Shown: positions 5,346-5,547 of the stretch, piece by piece
Layout of the letters: every line of letters begins with the position of its first letter
How positions within the stretch are numbered: the first letter of the stretch is position 1
Assembly: GCA_023248505.1 (NCBI GenBank)
Contig: JAHFEM010000161.1
Coordinates: forward strand, 1 to 5,547
Direction of reading: 5' to 3'
Origin: Nitrospirota bacterium
GTDB lineage: Bacteria > Nitrospirota > Nitrospiria > SBBL01 > Manganitrophaceae
Length of the DNA: 5,547 nucleotides
Translations under genes and position numbers: made by a program
The notes under the pieces: model-generated
What the model was told of the DNA's origin: nothing
Databases searched by the model: none
Seen by the model: only the letters and a program-made list of their open reading frames with translations

Positions 5346-5362
5346 CGCGAGAAAGGGAGAAC

Positions 5363-5547
5363 ATGTCGCAATTTTCTGATGAGAAAGAAAACGAGGTCAG
5401 CCGGCGGCGCTTTCTCGGCGCCGCCGGTCTCTCCGCACTGGGGGTCCTGCTCTCGGGGTTGCCCCCGCTGACACGGGGGCTCTTCGCGGGGACCGGCGAT
5501 ATGCCGGAAACGCCGCGTCTCAAGGTCGGGTTTATCCCGCTGACCGA
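5363..5547 (+). CDS. nrtA: NrtA/CmpA-like ABC-transporter substrate-binding protein, N-terminal part (runs off the right edge)
   Basis: Only 61 codons are present. They show a twin-arginine signal: SRRRFLG at 13-19, followed by a hydrophobic stretch (about 18-35, GAAGLSALGVLL), which predicts export of the folded protein by Tat. The mature region opens with PRLKVGFIPLTD, the first beta strand of the NrtA/CmpA/SsuA-type binding proteins; GFIPLTD is particularly typical of nitrate and bicarbonate binders. The ATG at 5363 has GGGAG 3 nt upstream, somewhat close. The gene follows the CBS gene by 17 bp. The likely role is periplasmic or lipid-anchored capture of nitrate or nitrite for an NrtABC-type importer. 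A sulfonate, taurine or bicarbonate substrate cannot be excluded from this fragment. Confidence 0.75.
   Translation, partial: MSQFSDEKENEVSRRRFLGAAGLSALGVLLSGLPPLTRGLFAGTGDMPETPRLKVGFIPLT

Overview
The window is a bacterial chromosomal segment with three blocks. The left block (about 1-2114) is a conserved housekeeping operon read leftwards: rplU (L21), rpmA (L27), obg GTPase and the start of proB (glutamate 5-kinase), driven by a near-consensus sigma70 promoter at 2086-2114. The order rplU-rpmA-obg-proB and the protein sequences fit a Gram-negative bacterium of the Nitrospirota or Desulfobacterota kind. That placement is an impression from gene order and style, not a computed result.

The middle block (about 2183-4560) is a complete acyl-homoserine-lactone quorum-sensing module. 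A LuxI-type synthase (3047-3778, +) carries all the usual catalytic residues. It faces a full-length LuxR-type receptor (3666-4436, -) with all the usual ligand-pocket residues. The two genes converge and overlap by 113 bp, so the luxI tail is antisense to the part of luxR that encodes the recognition helix. An almost perfect lux box (2945-2964) lies upstream of luxI, unusually close to the likely -10. A small stand-alone LuxR/NarL-type HTH protein (2297-2722, -) is transcribed divergently from luxI and shares its 324-bp control region. That region also holds an 11-bp tandem repeat and an AT-rich palindrome. luxR has its own sigma70-like promoter (4531-4559).

The right block (about 4700-5547) looks like a nitrogen-assimilation operon read rightwards: a small tandem-CBS protein, then the start of a Tat-exported NrtA/CmpA-like nitrate (or related anion) ABC-transporter binding protein. 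Upstream lie a sigma54-type -24/-12 element with exact GG-N10-GC spacing (4792-4807), two inverted repeats at enhancer-like distance, and a roughly 105-nt leader. The leader begins with a hairpin whose loop is AGCGTT and ends in an intrinsic terminator before the CBS start codon. This resembles the transcription-attenuation leaders of nas operons controlled by ANTAR proteins (NasR/NasT), though the second hairpin is imperfect.

The most notable points are the compact AHL circuit with a third HTH regulator beside a ribosomal-protein operon, and the predicted sigma54-plus-attenuator control of the CBS/NrtA operon. No rRNA, tRNA, CRISPR array or insertion sequence was seen.
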